NCBI RefSeq assembly: GCF_004339725.1
Contig: NZ_SMGK01000005.1
Coordinates: 186,001-250,000 of the forward strand
Direction: 5' to 3'
Source of the DNA: Acidipila rosea
Lineage (GTDB): Bacteria > Acidobacteriota > Terriglobia > Terriglobales > Acidobacteriaceae
Length of the DNA: 64,000 nucleotides
Below, piece after piece: positions 17,674 to 27,176 of the stretch. The notes under the pieces are model-generated. The model searched no databases. It was given only the letters and a program-made list of their open reading frames with translations, and had not been told where the DNA came from. Numbering within the stretch: the first letter of the stretch is position 1; the number at the start of each line of letters is the position of its first letter. A program made the position numbers and the translations under genes.

Positions 17674-20600
17674 TTACTTCTGATGATCGAGTGTATCGAT
17701 GTTTGCAGGCAGCATAGGCCGCTGCCTATCCACCTTCCATGAGACGCCGTCGAAAAACTCCTTCTGTGTGTGCTTAATCTTCATCTTCGCGTCAGACAAG
17801 TACTGCAAGTGAGCGTGATCGTATGCCAGGCCCGCGGAGGCGACCAGCTTGAGCCAGTCTCCGTAGGCCGTCTCATCTGGAGCCTCAGTGTAGCCATCGT
17901 CGTAGGTGACATCAGGAAAGCGGCCGAGGAAGCTCTGCGACTGCGGATCAGGTGTTGTGCCGACCTGCGCCATGTAGATGCGGACGCCTTTATAAATTGG
18001 TTGCTGGAAGTCGCGCTTGTCCCACTGCTGACCATACCTGAAGTAACGGGCATTCATCTTTGCATTCATGTCCAGCACCCCTGGAGTCTTCACCATGTTG
18101 TTGGCAATATAGTCGCGCAAGGCGATAGTCACAGTCTCGCTCTCGGGGTGCTCTGGATCCTTCAGGTAGTTCAAGCTGGTGAACCATCCACGCGGTATCC
18201 ACCAGGCTCTGCCTGATTCCGCCTCAGTTCGCGTAATGACCCAGGCCGCATATTCGGAGAAGGGCTGCACCCACTCGTGGGAGGGATAGCCGTGCGGATT
18301 GAGGAAGGCGTCCGGGAGCCACGTTTGCCATAGTTGACGGCGCGTCCGCGACTCAGGGTAGAGTGGGTCGCTCTTCCACTGGTCGGTGACTAGGTCCGCT
18401 GTCAACGACGCATGGTAGCCAGGGTGAAGCATATTATTGGGTGTGATCTTCGCTAGGTCCATCGCCAACTGTGCGCCGTCGATGTTAGTGATTGGATGGA
18501 TGACTACGTTGACCTTATTAAGCGAGGCCCGCGTGGCAGGATCGGTGACAAGCTGCTCGGCGAGTCGAAAGAGATGGCTGGTACTCGACACTTCATTGGC
18601 GTGCTGGCGGCCAGAGTAAATGATGGCAGCCTTGTATGTCGTCTCCTTCGCCATCGAGCGGTGAGCCGATGGGGTCGGCAGTAACACATCCGCAGCCCAG
18701 ATGTTGTTCCCGAGATAAGTTCTGCCCATCCAGTAAACATTCACGCCTGGATAGGTGGCGAGCCGCGCCAGCAGATGAGCGCTCTCTGCTGGGCCGATTG
18801 GCCTCTCCCACTGCACAAAGCGCTGCTGTGCATTGAGTGGTGCTGGAGTTATATCCGTAATCTGCGGACGTGGATGCACCGGAGGCGCAACCTCGAGCGT
18901 CGATGCAACGACCTCATGCTTCGTCAGTTCGGGTGGGTGAAAGCCCAGCGGTAGCTGAAACTCGAAGGCGAGATGAGCGAGATGAGGGTAAGCCAGCTCA
19001 TCTTTGTAAAGGCCGGCCGTATGCAGCTTCCCCAGCCAGGCAAGCTGTCCCTCGCCCTGCTCGGCAAACATTGCGGTGTGTTCGAGCTGTTCTTCGGGAA
19101 CCAACCTTTCCCACTCATCAAACTTGTCTTCCCTGGCATCTACCGGCACCCGCCAGGTGAGCGACTCGACGCCATCTCTTCCAGCCAGCACACGTGCAGC
19201 GACTAGACGAATTCCTCCTGCTTTCAGTACTGGCAGGTCGCGCTTCTCCTCTTGCTCCGGGCTGTCCGCGCGCTCTTTCCATGCAAGCCGCACCATGGGA
19301 TGCGCTGCGTCCTTAGCATAGAACTCGATGCGCACGTGCCCATCCTGCCCCTCTGTTGAGGGATAGGCCACCGGGATAACGCGGCCGAGGTAATCCATCA
19401 TGCCAGTCGACTCCAGATTTCCGAGCATGTAGAAGAAGTTCTGCGTGGAGAAAAGGGTATCTTCCTGCAGGGCCTCGAGCGAAGAGATGCGTTCCTGGTC
19501 GAGGCCAATGTTGTAGTCGGGCTCGCTCATGTGAAAGCTGACGCGTAGCGTGTCAAAGAGCGGCTGGTACTCGACCTTTGGCTTGCCGTTGTTTTGCCTG
19601 AGAATGTATTTGTAGATAGCTGGCAGTGTCTCTGTCTGGTAGTGATCCCAAAAGTATTCCGGATCTGTCTCGATTCGTTCATCTGCTTTGACTTCTCCGC
19701 CTGCGGTCATGTGCAGCCAGCCGGTCTCCACATTTACGTGATCGTAGTTTGCAAATTCGCTGCTATAGCTTCGCTCCGCGATCTTGACAGCGAACGGTTG
19801 TTGAAGAAGCTCATGACCGTCAACAGCATAGGCGTGAACCCGATACGTCGGGCCGCTCGCATCCGTCATCTTGGAGAAGGTGATCTTGGTTAGCGATATG
19901 CCAAGCTTCTTCGCAAGCATTTCGTCTGCAGGGTAAAGTTCCTGCACCCATCGCGAAATCGATCTCATGGAAGATAGTTTTGCAGGATCGCCATACGGAG
20001 CGAACTCAATCGTGATGTGATCCACGGCTTTGCCCGCGAGTTCCTGAGCGACACCATCCAGCAGCCAGCTGTAGCCTTGCTTATAGGCGCTCAGGACTTC
20101 CACCTGAATGCGGTCTGGCGTCGCGCCATTCTTTTGCAGGATCGCGGCAATCTGCTGGCTCAGCTTCGCGCGTTCTTCGGGACTCTCGCTGACGCGCGCC
20201 TCAACCTTCACATCGCCCTGTACCGGGAGCCCCACAGAGGCCTTTTGCACGGCCTCCAGCAGGCGCCTGCCTTCCCACGGAATCACGATGTCTTCGGCGA
20301 TCGTAGGTTTCGCCTGCATAAAAGGGACAACATTGGAGGTGCGGTGTAGCGGAGGATCACTTGCGCAGCACTTCAGCCCTGCGTGCAGGCTGCCGGTCTT
20401 AACCTCCACGTGATCAGCATGAATCCGACTTGAAATCTCTTTGCGGAGAAAGTCACTGAGTCGCGGGTCCGCCTCGTCAACGTATACTTCCGCGGTCACG
20501 GAGTAAAGATGCTTACCCTGCTCGCTTTTGCTCAACACATCGAGCCAGCGATCGAGATGATAGAGCGAGGCGCTAGCCTGACCCACCCCCGAGCGCAAAG

Positions 20601-21999
20601 TGAAGAAGTGGCGGACATCGTCACGCATCTCTTCAACGGATGCATATCTCTTTGAGGGCTCCCAGAGGAACGGCAGATGGTCAGCCGCATAGCTAATTGC
20701 TGCTGCAGCGCCTTGGTCATCCCCGCGCACCAGCAGCGCATCCTGCTTACCGAAGCCGCGATCCACGACCCTGAGTTCACCCTCGCTCGCGGCCAGAGCA
20801 TCAAATTCCGGGCTCTTCGGGGTATGGAGATACTGGCCGCGGACCAGCTTGTCAAGGTCGACATTTCCGGGCGCGCTCAAGATGTCCGTGAGCCGCTGCG
20901 AAAGGGCCGAGTCACCACCGACCACAGCGCTTGTCTTGACCTGCGCCGGTGATACGCCGGAAGCGGGTTCTGCCAGGGGTAGGATGATGCCCGTCGTCTC
21001 CAGGCCAATACGCGCCGCTAGATTGGCCATCGCGGTCCCTCGGGCACCTGCCGTTATATAGAGGTGAGTAGCGACTGCTGATGGAATCGGCTTCTTCGGG
21101 CTTCCATTCAGGAGTCCCTTGATCGTATAGAGCTCCCCAAGATCGAGGGAGCGTGCAGCCTCGGCGGATGCCTCCGGCGTGGATGGGAGGCCCTCGGATA
21201 GCGGCTGCGGAACCCCCGCAATCGTTAGGGGTGTTTCTCCAATCAGAAGGCGCGCTTCCCGAATGCCATGCAGTTGAAGCGGCGTGCCAGGTTCCTCCGG
21301 CTTCAAGGCCTTATCGATACCGGCGAGATCGGTCGACCCGCTTACGGAGAAGACGGCAAGCCTGGCGCCTGGCGTCCGGCTGAGATAGGTGAGGCCTCGC
21401 AGGTCTGCATGTGCCTGCAGGCCTGCTTTCTCAAAGGCGGTATTCAGCGCAGCCGCGAGTGAATTGATCTTCGCGCCGGGCAGACTCCAGAGATAAGGCG
21501 CCCGCGCCGCCAGCGCATTGGCAGCGACCAGCAGGCCGACCTCGTCATGGGCCTGTACGGTAATCCCACCAGGAACTGCATAGATGCCGCCCTCAGACAG
21601 GGAGAGATCTTCGAGTAAGGGAGCAAGCTTCGCCCGCTCGCCAGAGGGAAGGGATGACCCTATCCAGATATTATTCGAGGTCTTGCACCCAGCTTGCGGC
21701 GCAGGGGCTGGCTCGGACACAACCACTGGAAGTGTTAACGCGCTCGTACCATAGCCAAGCCTCGCAGCTAGATTTGCAGCCGCTGCATTTTCAGCTTCCG
21801 ATGCCGCTGGCGAGACGATGATGTGGCCGCAGATGGCATCGGCAACCTTGTCTCCATTAGTGTCCTGCAGCATCGCGCCTGTCTGAAAAGGATTCTCAAG
21901 GAAGGATGAAATTTCAACAGGGGCAGGCGCAGAAGTGGCCGCTCCGAATGCGGTCGCTGTTAGCAGGGCAAGGGCGAGGTAGTTACGTGCAGTCAGCAT
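17674..21999 (-). CDS. Very large secreted M14 zinc carboxypeptidase with long N-terminal region
   Basis: 1441 residues from the ATG at 21999, preferred over an in-frame GTG six bases earlier because GGAG is 5 bases from the ATG. Signal peptide ~1-23. The M14 catalytic domain is at the C-terminus (~1080-1430): zinc ligands His1133 and Glu1136 in GRQHANEVSS, and a third His at 1236 or 1241 in NPHGYPSHEW. The first ~1050 residues show no domain I can name. They read as mixed alpha/beta with repeats of acidic, globular segments, far longer than ordinary M14 enzymes (300-450). Predicted role: removal of C-terminal residues from peptides in the periplasm. It lies between DUF2891 and the MFS transporter with gaps of 21 and 29 bases. 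Confidence 0.82.
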   Translation of the reverse strand: MLTARNYLALALLTATAFGAATSAPAPVEISSFLENPFQTGAMLQDTNGDKVADAICGHIIVSPAASEAENAAAANLAARLGYGTSALTLPVVVSEPAPAPQAGCKTSNNIWIGSSLPSGERAKLAPLLEDLSLSEGGIYAVPGGITVQAHDEVGLLVAANALAARAPYLWSLPGAKINSLAAALNTAFEKAGLQAHADLRGLTYLSRTPGARLAVFSVSGSTDLAGIDKALKPEEPGTPLQLHGIREARLLIGETPLTIAGVPQPLSEGLPSTPEASAEAARSLDLGELYTIKGLLNGSPKKPIPSAVATHLYITAGARGTAMANLAARIGLETTGIILPLAEPASGVSPAQVKTSAVVGGDSALSQRLTDILSAPGNVDLDKLVRGQYLHTPKSPEFDALAASEGELRVVDRGFGKQDALLVRGDDQGAAAAISYAADHLPFLWEPSKRYASVEEMRDDVRHFFTLRSGVGQASASLYHLDRWLDVLSKSEQGKHLYSVTAEVYVDEADPRLSDFLRKEISSRIHADHVEVKTGSLHAGLKCCASDPPLHRTSNVVPFMQAKPTIAEDIVIPWEGRRLLEAVQKASVGLPVQGDVKVEARVSESPEERAKLSQQIAAILQKNGATPDRIQVEVLSAYKQGYSWLLDGVAQELAGKAVDHITIEFAPYGDPAKLSSMRSISRWVQELYPADEMLAKKLGISLTKITFSKMTDASGPTYRVHAYAVDGHELLQQPFAVKIAERSYSSEFANYDHVNVETGWLHMTAGGEVKADERIETDPEYFWDHYQTETLPAIYKYILRQNNGKPKVEYQPLFDTLRVSFHMSEPDYNIGLDQERISSLEALQEDTLFSTQNFFYMLGNLESTGMMDYLGRVIPVAYPSTEGQDGHVRIEFYAKDAAHPMVRLAWKERADSPEQEEKRDLPVLKAGGIRLVAARVLAGRDGVESLTWRVPVDAREDKFDEWERLVPEEQLEHTAMFAEQGEGQLAWLGKLHTAGLYKDELAYPHLAHLAFEFQLPLGFHPPELTKHEVVASTLEVAPPVHPRPQITDITPAPLNAQQRFVQWERPIGPAESAHLLARLATYPGVNVYWMGRTYLGNNIWAADVLLPTPSAHRSMAKETTYKAAIIYSGRQHANEVSSTSHLFRLAEQLVTDPATRASLNKVNVVIHPITNIDGAQLAMDLAKITPNNMLHPGYHASLTADLVTDQWKSDPLYPESRTRRQLWQTWLPDAFLNPHGYPSHEWVQPFSEYAAWVITRTEAESGRAWWIPRGWFTSLNYLKDPEHPESETVTIALRDYIANNMVKTPGVLDMNAKMNARYFRYGQQWDKRDFQQPIYKGVRIYMAQVGTTPDPQSQSFLGRFPDVTYDDGYTEAPDETAYGDWLKLVASAGLAYDHAHLQYLSDAKMKIKHTQKEFFDGVSWKVDRQRPMLPANIDTLDHQK

Positions 22000-22020
22000 G
22001 AGCACTCCAATAGTCGTGAT

Positions 22021-23241
22021 CTATGGATGGGAAGCGCCGGGAACACTACTCCTTGCGGACGGAATTGCGTCGGTCGGAGCTGCAGTCTTCATGTACATGG
22101 CGACGAAGGTTCCCAGCCAGTGTGAACCTAGATATCCAGCCTGTGTGAGCGAGGCGAGTCCTTGCTCGGCATTAATTGTGGCGAGGCGGTGAAATATCGG
22201 TACTCTTGGATCGGTTGGCGGCAGCAGGGCTGCAATCGCCAGCATGGCCTCGGCCCGCTGCCATGCCAGCCCGATGAGGTGTGACTTGCCGGCCAGCAGA
22301 TCTTCAGAGGTGATTCCTTTCACATCGACCGCTGTAGTCAATGGTTTGAACTCTTCCGAGCCAGTCGGCGGCAGAAACTGATCCAGCCAGGGCAGAAATG
22401 CTTTCTGCCCCAGTACCCGCCCCATTAGCTTGGCTTCCGTCAGGCAGGGTGAGAGAAAGTCTGCACCTCCAGGCTCATAAGCCGTGGGGCAGTGCCGGTC
22501 GTTCTGGAACATGCGTTTTGCTGCGCGCACCACTGCATCATGCAGCGGAGGATCTGGCACCAGTTCTGTGGCATCGAGAACGAGATTCATCGAAAAGGCA
22601 GTGTTCTGGTGAATGCCACTCCGCGTTGCGTAGGGTAGTTCGTTGAAGTAGTCAACAAGCCTGCCGCTGAAGAAATCCCGGAGTGGCGACAGGTCTGCGG
22701 TCATCACCTTGGCGTCAGCGTTATCCCAGCGCGCCATCTCCGCGTGGAGCTTGATCAGCCACGCATAGCCGTACGGTTTCTCGAAGTCCTTGGCCTGCTT
22801 GAAGAATGAGAGTTCGCCTGCGAGATTTGATTTACCGAGATGCTTCTTCAGCTTTTCGCGCATTAGCGGCGCAAGCGGTAGATCAGGATAGGCCTGAGTA
22901 AGTACGGCCATGGTCCACAAGGAGTTTACCGCGGAGTGCCAGTCATAGCAGCCATAGAAAGCGCGGCTCTTGTCGTATCCCTCCGGGATGAACGGCTTGG
23001 ATCCGAACGCCCAGAGATACGCTCCTGCATGCTCAGGAGCCGCCTGCGGGTGATCGATGCAGGACAGCGGAAAGGCGGCAATGGACGTGGCCTCCGCTGA
23101 ACCGATGACAACTGCGGATTTGGCAGGAAGAGGTTTCATGTAGTTCCTAAGCTCTCTCTGTTGCGCGGGGGCCGCCGAGCTGAAGATGTTTCCACCCAGA
23201 AGAACAGCGGTCCCTGCAATCGTTCCGAACCTCCACGTCAA
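22021..23241 (-). CDS. DUF2891-family exported protein
   Basis: Longer frames reach back into the receptor gene, but the TTG at 23241 is the likely start. AGAGGA lies 6 bases upstream and the peptide then begins with a signal sequence (TWRFGTIAGTAVLLGG.. SSAAPAQQ). That gives 406 residues. The mature part is helical with conserved-looking aromatic/His segments (SCIDHPQAAPEH, YGCYDWHSAVNSLW, SGIHQNTAFSMNLVLDA, GSHWLGTFVAMYM), which match the DUF2891 family as I know it. That family has no assigned reaction; an alpha/alpha-barrel enzyme is plausible. It sits in an operon between the TonB receptor (46-base gap) and the M14 peptidase. Confidence 0.75.
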   Translation of the reverse strand: MTWRFGTIAGTAVLLGGNIFSSAAPAQQRELRNYMKPLPAKSAVVIGSAEATSIAAFPLSCIDHPQAAPEHAGAYLWAFGSKPFIPEGYDKSRAFYGCYDWHSAVNSLWTMAVLTQAYPDLPLAPLMREKLKKHLGKSNLAGELSFFKQAKDFEKPYGYAWLIKLHAEMARWDNADAKVMTADLSPLRDFFSGRLVDYFNELPYATRSGIHQNTAFSMNLVLDATELVPDPPLHDAVVRAAKRMFQNDRHCPTAYEPGGADFLSPCLTEAKLMGRVLGQKAFLPWLDQFLPPTGSEEFKPLTTAVDVKGITSEDLLAGKSHLIGLAWQRAEAMLAIAALLPPTDPRVPIFHRLATINAEQGLASLTQAGYLGSHWLGTFVAMYMKTAAPTDAIPSARSSVPGASHP

Positions 23242-23287
23242 TGTCGATCCTCTAGTCTTTCTCCTGAAGAGTAGTCGCTGCTTCCAT

Positions 23288-26131
23288 CTAGAAAACGAAA
23301 TGCGCCGCGAGCTCCACCTGTTGCAGATTACTTGCGTTCGTAATCGTTCCAAAGGTAGCTGAGCGTGCACTGGTTGTCATCGCGCTGTTCAACAGGTTTT
23401 CATGCCCAGTTACATTGAATACCTGGCCAAGGATCTCCAGACTCTTCTGGCCGTGGGTAAAGAAACTGCGCGACGCGCGCAGGTCGAGGCTGTCATAGGC
23501 GCTGCTGTCAATATGGTTTACCGTTGCCGCTCCGGTCGTTGTCCGATAGGCGTTCACAGCGGCAAGGCTCAGGCTCCGGTTGCCCTGGTTGCGCGAAGTG
23601 CCAGGAACATACTGGGTGGTGCCATCCGCGTTGACGCTTCCAGAAAAGGAACTGAAGGGCAGAGAAGAGCGGAGGGTCCAGATTGCGCCGAGCATTACAT
23701 TGCCGGGAATCAGAAAGGTTCCGCTCGCCACCAGTGCGTGCCGGCGATCGATCGCACTCGGGCCCCAGTCCAGCTGCGGCTGAGAGTAGTTTACGAGCGT
23801 CCCCTGTGGGTTGTTGTCGCGTGAAGAGGAGTACGTGTAGGAGACGGTGTACATGTATCGGTTCGCGAAACGCTTATCGACACGGACAAAGAGCGCTCCA
23901 TACTTGGCTGCCCCTTCCGGCGCATGCTGCAGAATCTGATTCCATGTTGTAAGAGGACGCGCTCCGCTGTAGGGGTAGTTGAGGTCAAACACCCGGTAGT
24001 CGCGGAGCGTGTGTGTGTAGAGCCCATCGATATTGATCGACAGGTTAGGTGACACCTGGCGCGAGTAGCCGAGTGATGTCTGCTCCGAATATGGGTTCTG
24101 AATATTCGGCGCAAGCACAGTCACGATAGGTGCAGCAGTGGAGCAGAACTGCGCCGCCGTTCCCGACCCGTATGGGTTTGGGTATGAGGGGTTATTCAGT
24201 GAGACGTTGCATTGCGCAAGATCACGAAGCTCATTGAAGTTCTGAAGCGTCTGAATGTTCCCATAGTAGATGCCGAAGCCGCCCCTTAGAACATCTCGGC
24301 CCTTACCGCCCGGATCAAACGAAAATCCTAGTCGAGGGGCAAAGTTATTCTCATCGCCACGCTTGCCTGGATCGCCCATGAAAGGCACGCGGCTCGGCAG
24401 CGTCGTGTTGGCCAGTTGTTCATTGAAGGAGCCAAACTCGCGGTCATACCGTAACCCCATCTCGAGGGTGAGCCGATCCGTCGGCTTCCAGAAATCCTCA
24501 ACGAAGATACCAAGCTGGCGCGTGTCTTCGGTATTAGAAAGCGACGGCGTAGAAGAGCTGAAGCTTACGGGATTAGTCAGCGCAGCCAGAGTCGCGGGAT
24601 CCTTTGGATTGAATACCTGGTCCGTGCTGAAGAAATATGTGCCGTTGTAATTGACCGCCGTCACGTCAGTGAAGGGGATGATACTGACGTCAAAGCCTGT
24701 CTTCAGGGAATGCTTGCCCTTCTCCAGCGAAACGGTATCCAGGGCCTCATAGCGCTGCTCCACGCCAACCTCGGCATAACCGTATCCATAGCTAAAGCTC
24801 GGAAAGACATAGCCGCGCTGCAATTCATTGAGCGTCGAATCGGAAAGCTTCTTGGCGTTTGTGGGGATTGGTGAGCCGTGGGGGCCAAGCTCATACGCGG
24901 AGCGCCCGTATTGGAATCGGAAATCATTGAGCAGTGTGGGCGAGAGTGTCCAGGTGTGGCCGCCTACAATCGCCCATCGGGGAATAAGCCCGTCGTAGCA
25001 GAAGCGAAGGTTACTGCCGCCGCAACCCTGGGCTGTATAGAGATTCCACTCCTGCGCATAGCGGACAAACATCTGCTGTGAGTTGCTGATCTGGTGATCG
25101 ACGCGCCCCGTCAGCATCTGGTCATGGCTGGGCTCATCAAAGGTTCCCGCCATCGCCCCATAGAACTGCGGCTCAGAGGTGAAGATAGTGTAAGAGTCGT
25201 CGGTCTGCGTTCTTTCATAGGCAGCGTAGAAGTGAGTACGGTCTTGGATGATGGGGCCGCCCATATCCCCGCCAAACTGGTTGCGGAGGAATGGAGGCGT
25301 GCCTGTGCCCTGCTGCTTCTCTGTCGCTTGCTGAAACTTGTTCAGGTGATTCAGGTCCTGATTGCGGAAGTATTCAAAGAGTTCGCCATGATATTCATTG
25401 GTGCCGCTCTTGGTGGCAATGGTGACCAGTCCGCCCTCGGAGAGTCCATACTCGGCAGGGTACTGGGTGATATCTACCTTAAACTCCTGCACTGCGCCTT
25501 CCGGAAAATTCTGCCGTGGCTCTCCCTGCTCTGCCCAGTTGTTTGATACGCCGTCTACTCTGAAGCCATTCGCGTAGAAGGTGCCGCCGCCACCGATCTG
25601 TACGTTGTTGTAGAAGGTGCGCGAAGCATCCTGGCTGGTGCCGGGCATCAGCAGGGCGAGGTTGAGATACTGGCGGGTATTGAGCGGCAGCGTGTTGATC
25701 TGGCGATTGCTGATAACTCCGCCGACGACGTTGGTGCTGGTATCCACCTGGCCATTGTCCGCGACTACGGTGACGGACTGCTGCGTGCTCCCCAGCTTCA
25801 GACTCAAATTCTGCTGAAGATGCGACCCGAGTTGGAGATTGATGTTGGCGACCGTCTCGGCAGAGAAGTCAGGAGCCTCTACCGTTAACGTGTAGTGCCC
25901 CGGATTCAAATCGAGAAAGCGATAAGAGCCGCTCGGCGCTGCCAGTTTCACGACGACGCCCGTGTCCGCATTCCTCAAGCTGACGGTCGCGTTGGCCACT
26001 GCTGCACCTGACGGGTCGGTGATAGTGCCCTGAATGTCCGCCGCGCTGGCCTGAGCAAAGCACCGGCTAACTGGCGCGAGGGCCAGAACCAATACAACCG
26101 TGAATGCGCGGAAAGCTACCGGTACTCGCAT
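23288..26131 (-). CDS. TonB-dependent receptor with carboxypeptidase-regulatory-like domain
   Basis: 947 residues; ATG at 26131 with GGAGGAG just upstream; signal peptide ~1-27 (ending SRCFAQA). Residues ~30-115 form the regulatory-like sandwich (ADIQGTITDPSGAAVANATVSL). Next is a plug (~140-250, INTLPLNTRQYLNLALLMPGT.. GLVTIATKSGTNEYHGELFEYF), and the barrel ends VELAAHFVF. It is the first gene of a six-gene - strand operon (receptor, DUF2891, M14, MFS, beta-propeller, ferric reductase) transcribed away from the GntR/HyuAB unit. Its promoter lies in the shared divergent region. Confidence 0.92.
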   Translation of the reverse strand: MRVPVAFRAFTVVLVLALAPVSRCFAQASAADIQGTITDPSGAAVANATVSLRNADTGVVVKLAAPSGSYRFLDLNPGHYTLTVEAPDFSAETVANINLQLGSHLQQNLSLKLGSTQQSVTVVADNGQVDTSTNVVGGVISNRQINTLPLNTRQYLNLALLMPGTSQDASRTFYNNVQIGGGGTFYANGFRVDGVSNNWAEQGEPRQNFPEGAVQEFKVDITQYPAEYGLSEGGLVTIATKSGTNEYHGELFEYFRNQDLNHLNKFQQATEKQQGTGTPPFLRNQFGGDMGGPIIQDRTHFYAAYERTQTDDSYTIFTSEPQFYGAMAGTFDEPSHDQMLTGRVDHQISNSQQMFVRYAQEWNLYTAQGCGGSNLRFCYDGLIPRWAIVGGHTWTLSPTLLNDFRFQYGRSAYELGPHGSPIPTNAKKLSDSTLNELQRGYVFPSFSYGYGYAEVGVEQRYEALDTVSLEKGKHSLKTGFDVSIIPFTDVTAVNYNGTYFFSTDQVFNPKDPATLAALTNPVSFSSSTPSLSNTEDTRQLGIFVEDFWKPTDRLTLEMGLRYDREFGSFNEQLANTTLPSRVPFMGDPGKRGDENNFAPRLGFSFDPGGKGRDVLRGGFGIYYGNIQTLQNFNELRDLAQCNVSLNNPSYPNPYGSGTAAQFCSTAAPIVTVLAPNIQNPYSEQTSLGYSRQVSPNLSINIDGLYTHTLRDYRVFDLNYPYSGARPLTTWNQILQHAPEGAAKYGALFVRVDKRFANRYMYTVSYTYSSSRDNNPQGTLVNYSQPQLDWGPSAIDRRHALVASGTFLIPGNVMLGAIWTLRSSLPFSSFSGSVNADGTTQYVPGTSRNQGNRSLSLAAVNAYRTTTGAATVNHIDSSAYDSLDLRASRSFFTHGQKSLEILGQVFNVTGHENLLNSAMTTSARSATFGTITNASNLQQVELAAHFVF

Positions 26132-26395
26132 GTCTCCTCCATCTTGACGAGGCTTGAAGTCGCCTCGACCAAGTCAAGCGGGCCGACCAAATATGGGAGT
26201 TGCCTACACCGGTGTGTTCTGCTTATAGAATTTAAAAATCAGAATGTCAATGCTTAATAAAAACTATTTATTAGCTCTAGAAATAAGGAAATACCGAGAC
26301 AATCCGCAAATATTTGCGTTTGTCGTGGCAGGCTCTTTGCTTTATTGTGGGTTTTAGATGCCAATTGTATACAGGTTGTACATCAAGGTGGGCCT
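26132..26395. promoter_or_regulatory. Divergent control region between TonB operon and GntR-hyuAB
   Basis: 264 AT-rich bases between two divergently transcribed operons. They include an inverted repeat TAATAAA/TTTATTA (26255-26261 with 26267-26273). They also include the tandem sites TTGTATACAG (26365-26374) and TTGTACAT (26376-26383), immediately ahead of the GntR ribosome-binding site AAGGTGGG. Placement of the last two inside the GntR leader fits autorepression. The AT-rich palindrome is near the middle and could serve both promoters. No clear -35/-10 pair could be fixed on either strand. Confidence 0.55.
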
Positions 26396-27121
26396 ATGAC
26401 GGAAGCGGTCCGCGTTCATCTCGAACTGCGAAACGACATCATTGGCGGAGAGTTTGCTCCCGGAGCCTCTGTCTCTGAGGCTGAGCTCTGCGCCCGTTAC
26501 GGAGCGAGCCGGACACCAGTGCGGGAGGCCTGCCGCCGCCTGCAGGAAGAATCCCTGATCCACATCGTTCCTTTCCGCGGCTACTTCATTGCTCCGCTCA
26601 CCGTTGCAGAGTTTCGCAACCTCCACGAGGTCCAACTCGTCATCGATCCGGCGGCAGCTGCCCTGGCTGCTGAGCGGGCAAGCGCTGAGCAGATCCGGAG
26701 TATCGAGCGCTGGGCCAACTACGAGTACCACACCGGCCAGAAGTCCAGTTATCACACCTTTCTTGAGTGGAACCAGAACCTCCACGTCGAGATCGCGGCA
26801 GCTAGTGGAAATGAGCTCTTTGCCGAAATCACGGCGAATCTGCAGGCACGCCTGATCCGCTACTTTTACATGGTGATCTCAATGGATAGCTTTGGCGTGG
26901 ATCTGGCCCAGGAGCATCGCGAAATTGTCCGGGCCATCAAGGCGCGCAAACCGGAGGTGGCGCGACAAAAATCCTCCGAACATGTTCTGAAGACGATTGC
27001 GCGCACCATGAGCCTTGATTTTGCATCGCAGAATTCCGAGCTTGCGTCTGAAATCAACTCCATCAGCCTTGAACCATCAGCCAGGCAATCCATGCAGACC
27101 AGAAGCAGGCGGCGCCTTTGA
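26396..27121 (+). CDS. GntR-family transcriptional regulator, FCD (FadR) subfamily
   Basis: 241 residues from the ATG at 26396 (AAGGTGGG 5 bases upstream). An in-frame TTG at 26345 would run through the operator sequences and is rejected. Winged helix ~5-70 (GEFAPGASVSEAELCARYGASRTPVREACRRLQEESLI), FCD domain ~80-215 (FLEWNQNLHVEIAAASGN.. LAQEHREIVRAIKAR). It is the first gene of the hyuAB operon and divergent from the TonB operon, so it probably senses the pathway substrate or product and controls both directions. That role is inference from position. Confidence 0.92.
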   Translation: MTEAVRVHLELRNDIIGGEFAPGASVSEAELCARYGASRTPVREACRRLQEESLIHIVPFRGYFIAPLTVAEFRNLHEVQLVIDPAAAALAAERASAEQIRSIERWANYEYHTGQKSSYHTFLEWNQNLHVEIAAASGNELFAEITANLQARLIRYFYMVISMDSFGVDLAQEHREIVRAIKARKPEVARQKSSEHVLKTIARTMSLDFASQNSELASEINSISLEPSARQSMQTRSRRRL

Positions 27122-27176
27122 TTTGGAGAAGAAGAAGGAACATCGGGATGGACATTCAGACAGAGAGCGAGGCCTG

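Noticed and set aside
27015..27176. Longer N-terminus for HyuA
   Set aside because: It overlaps the GntR gene and lacks any domain; the ATG at 27177 starts at the ATP-binding motif.
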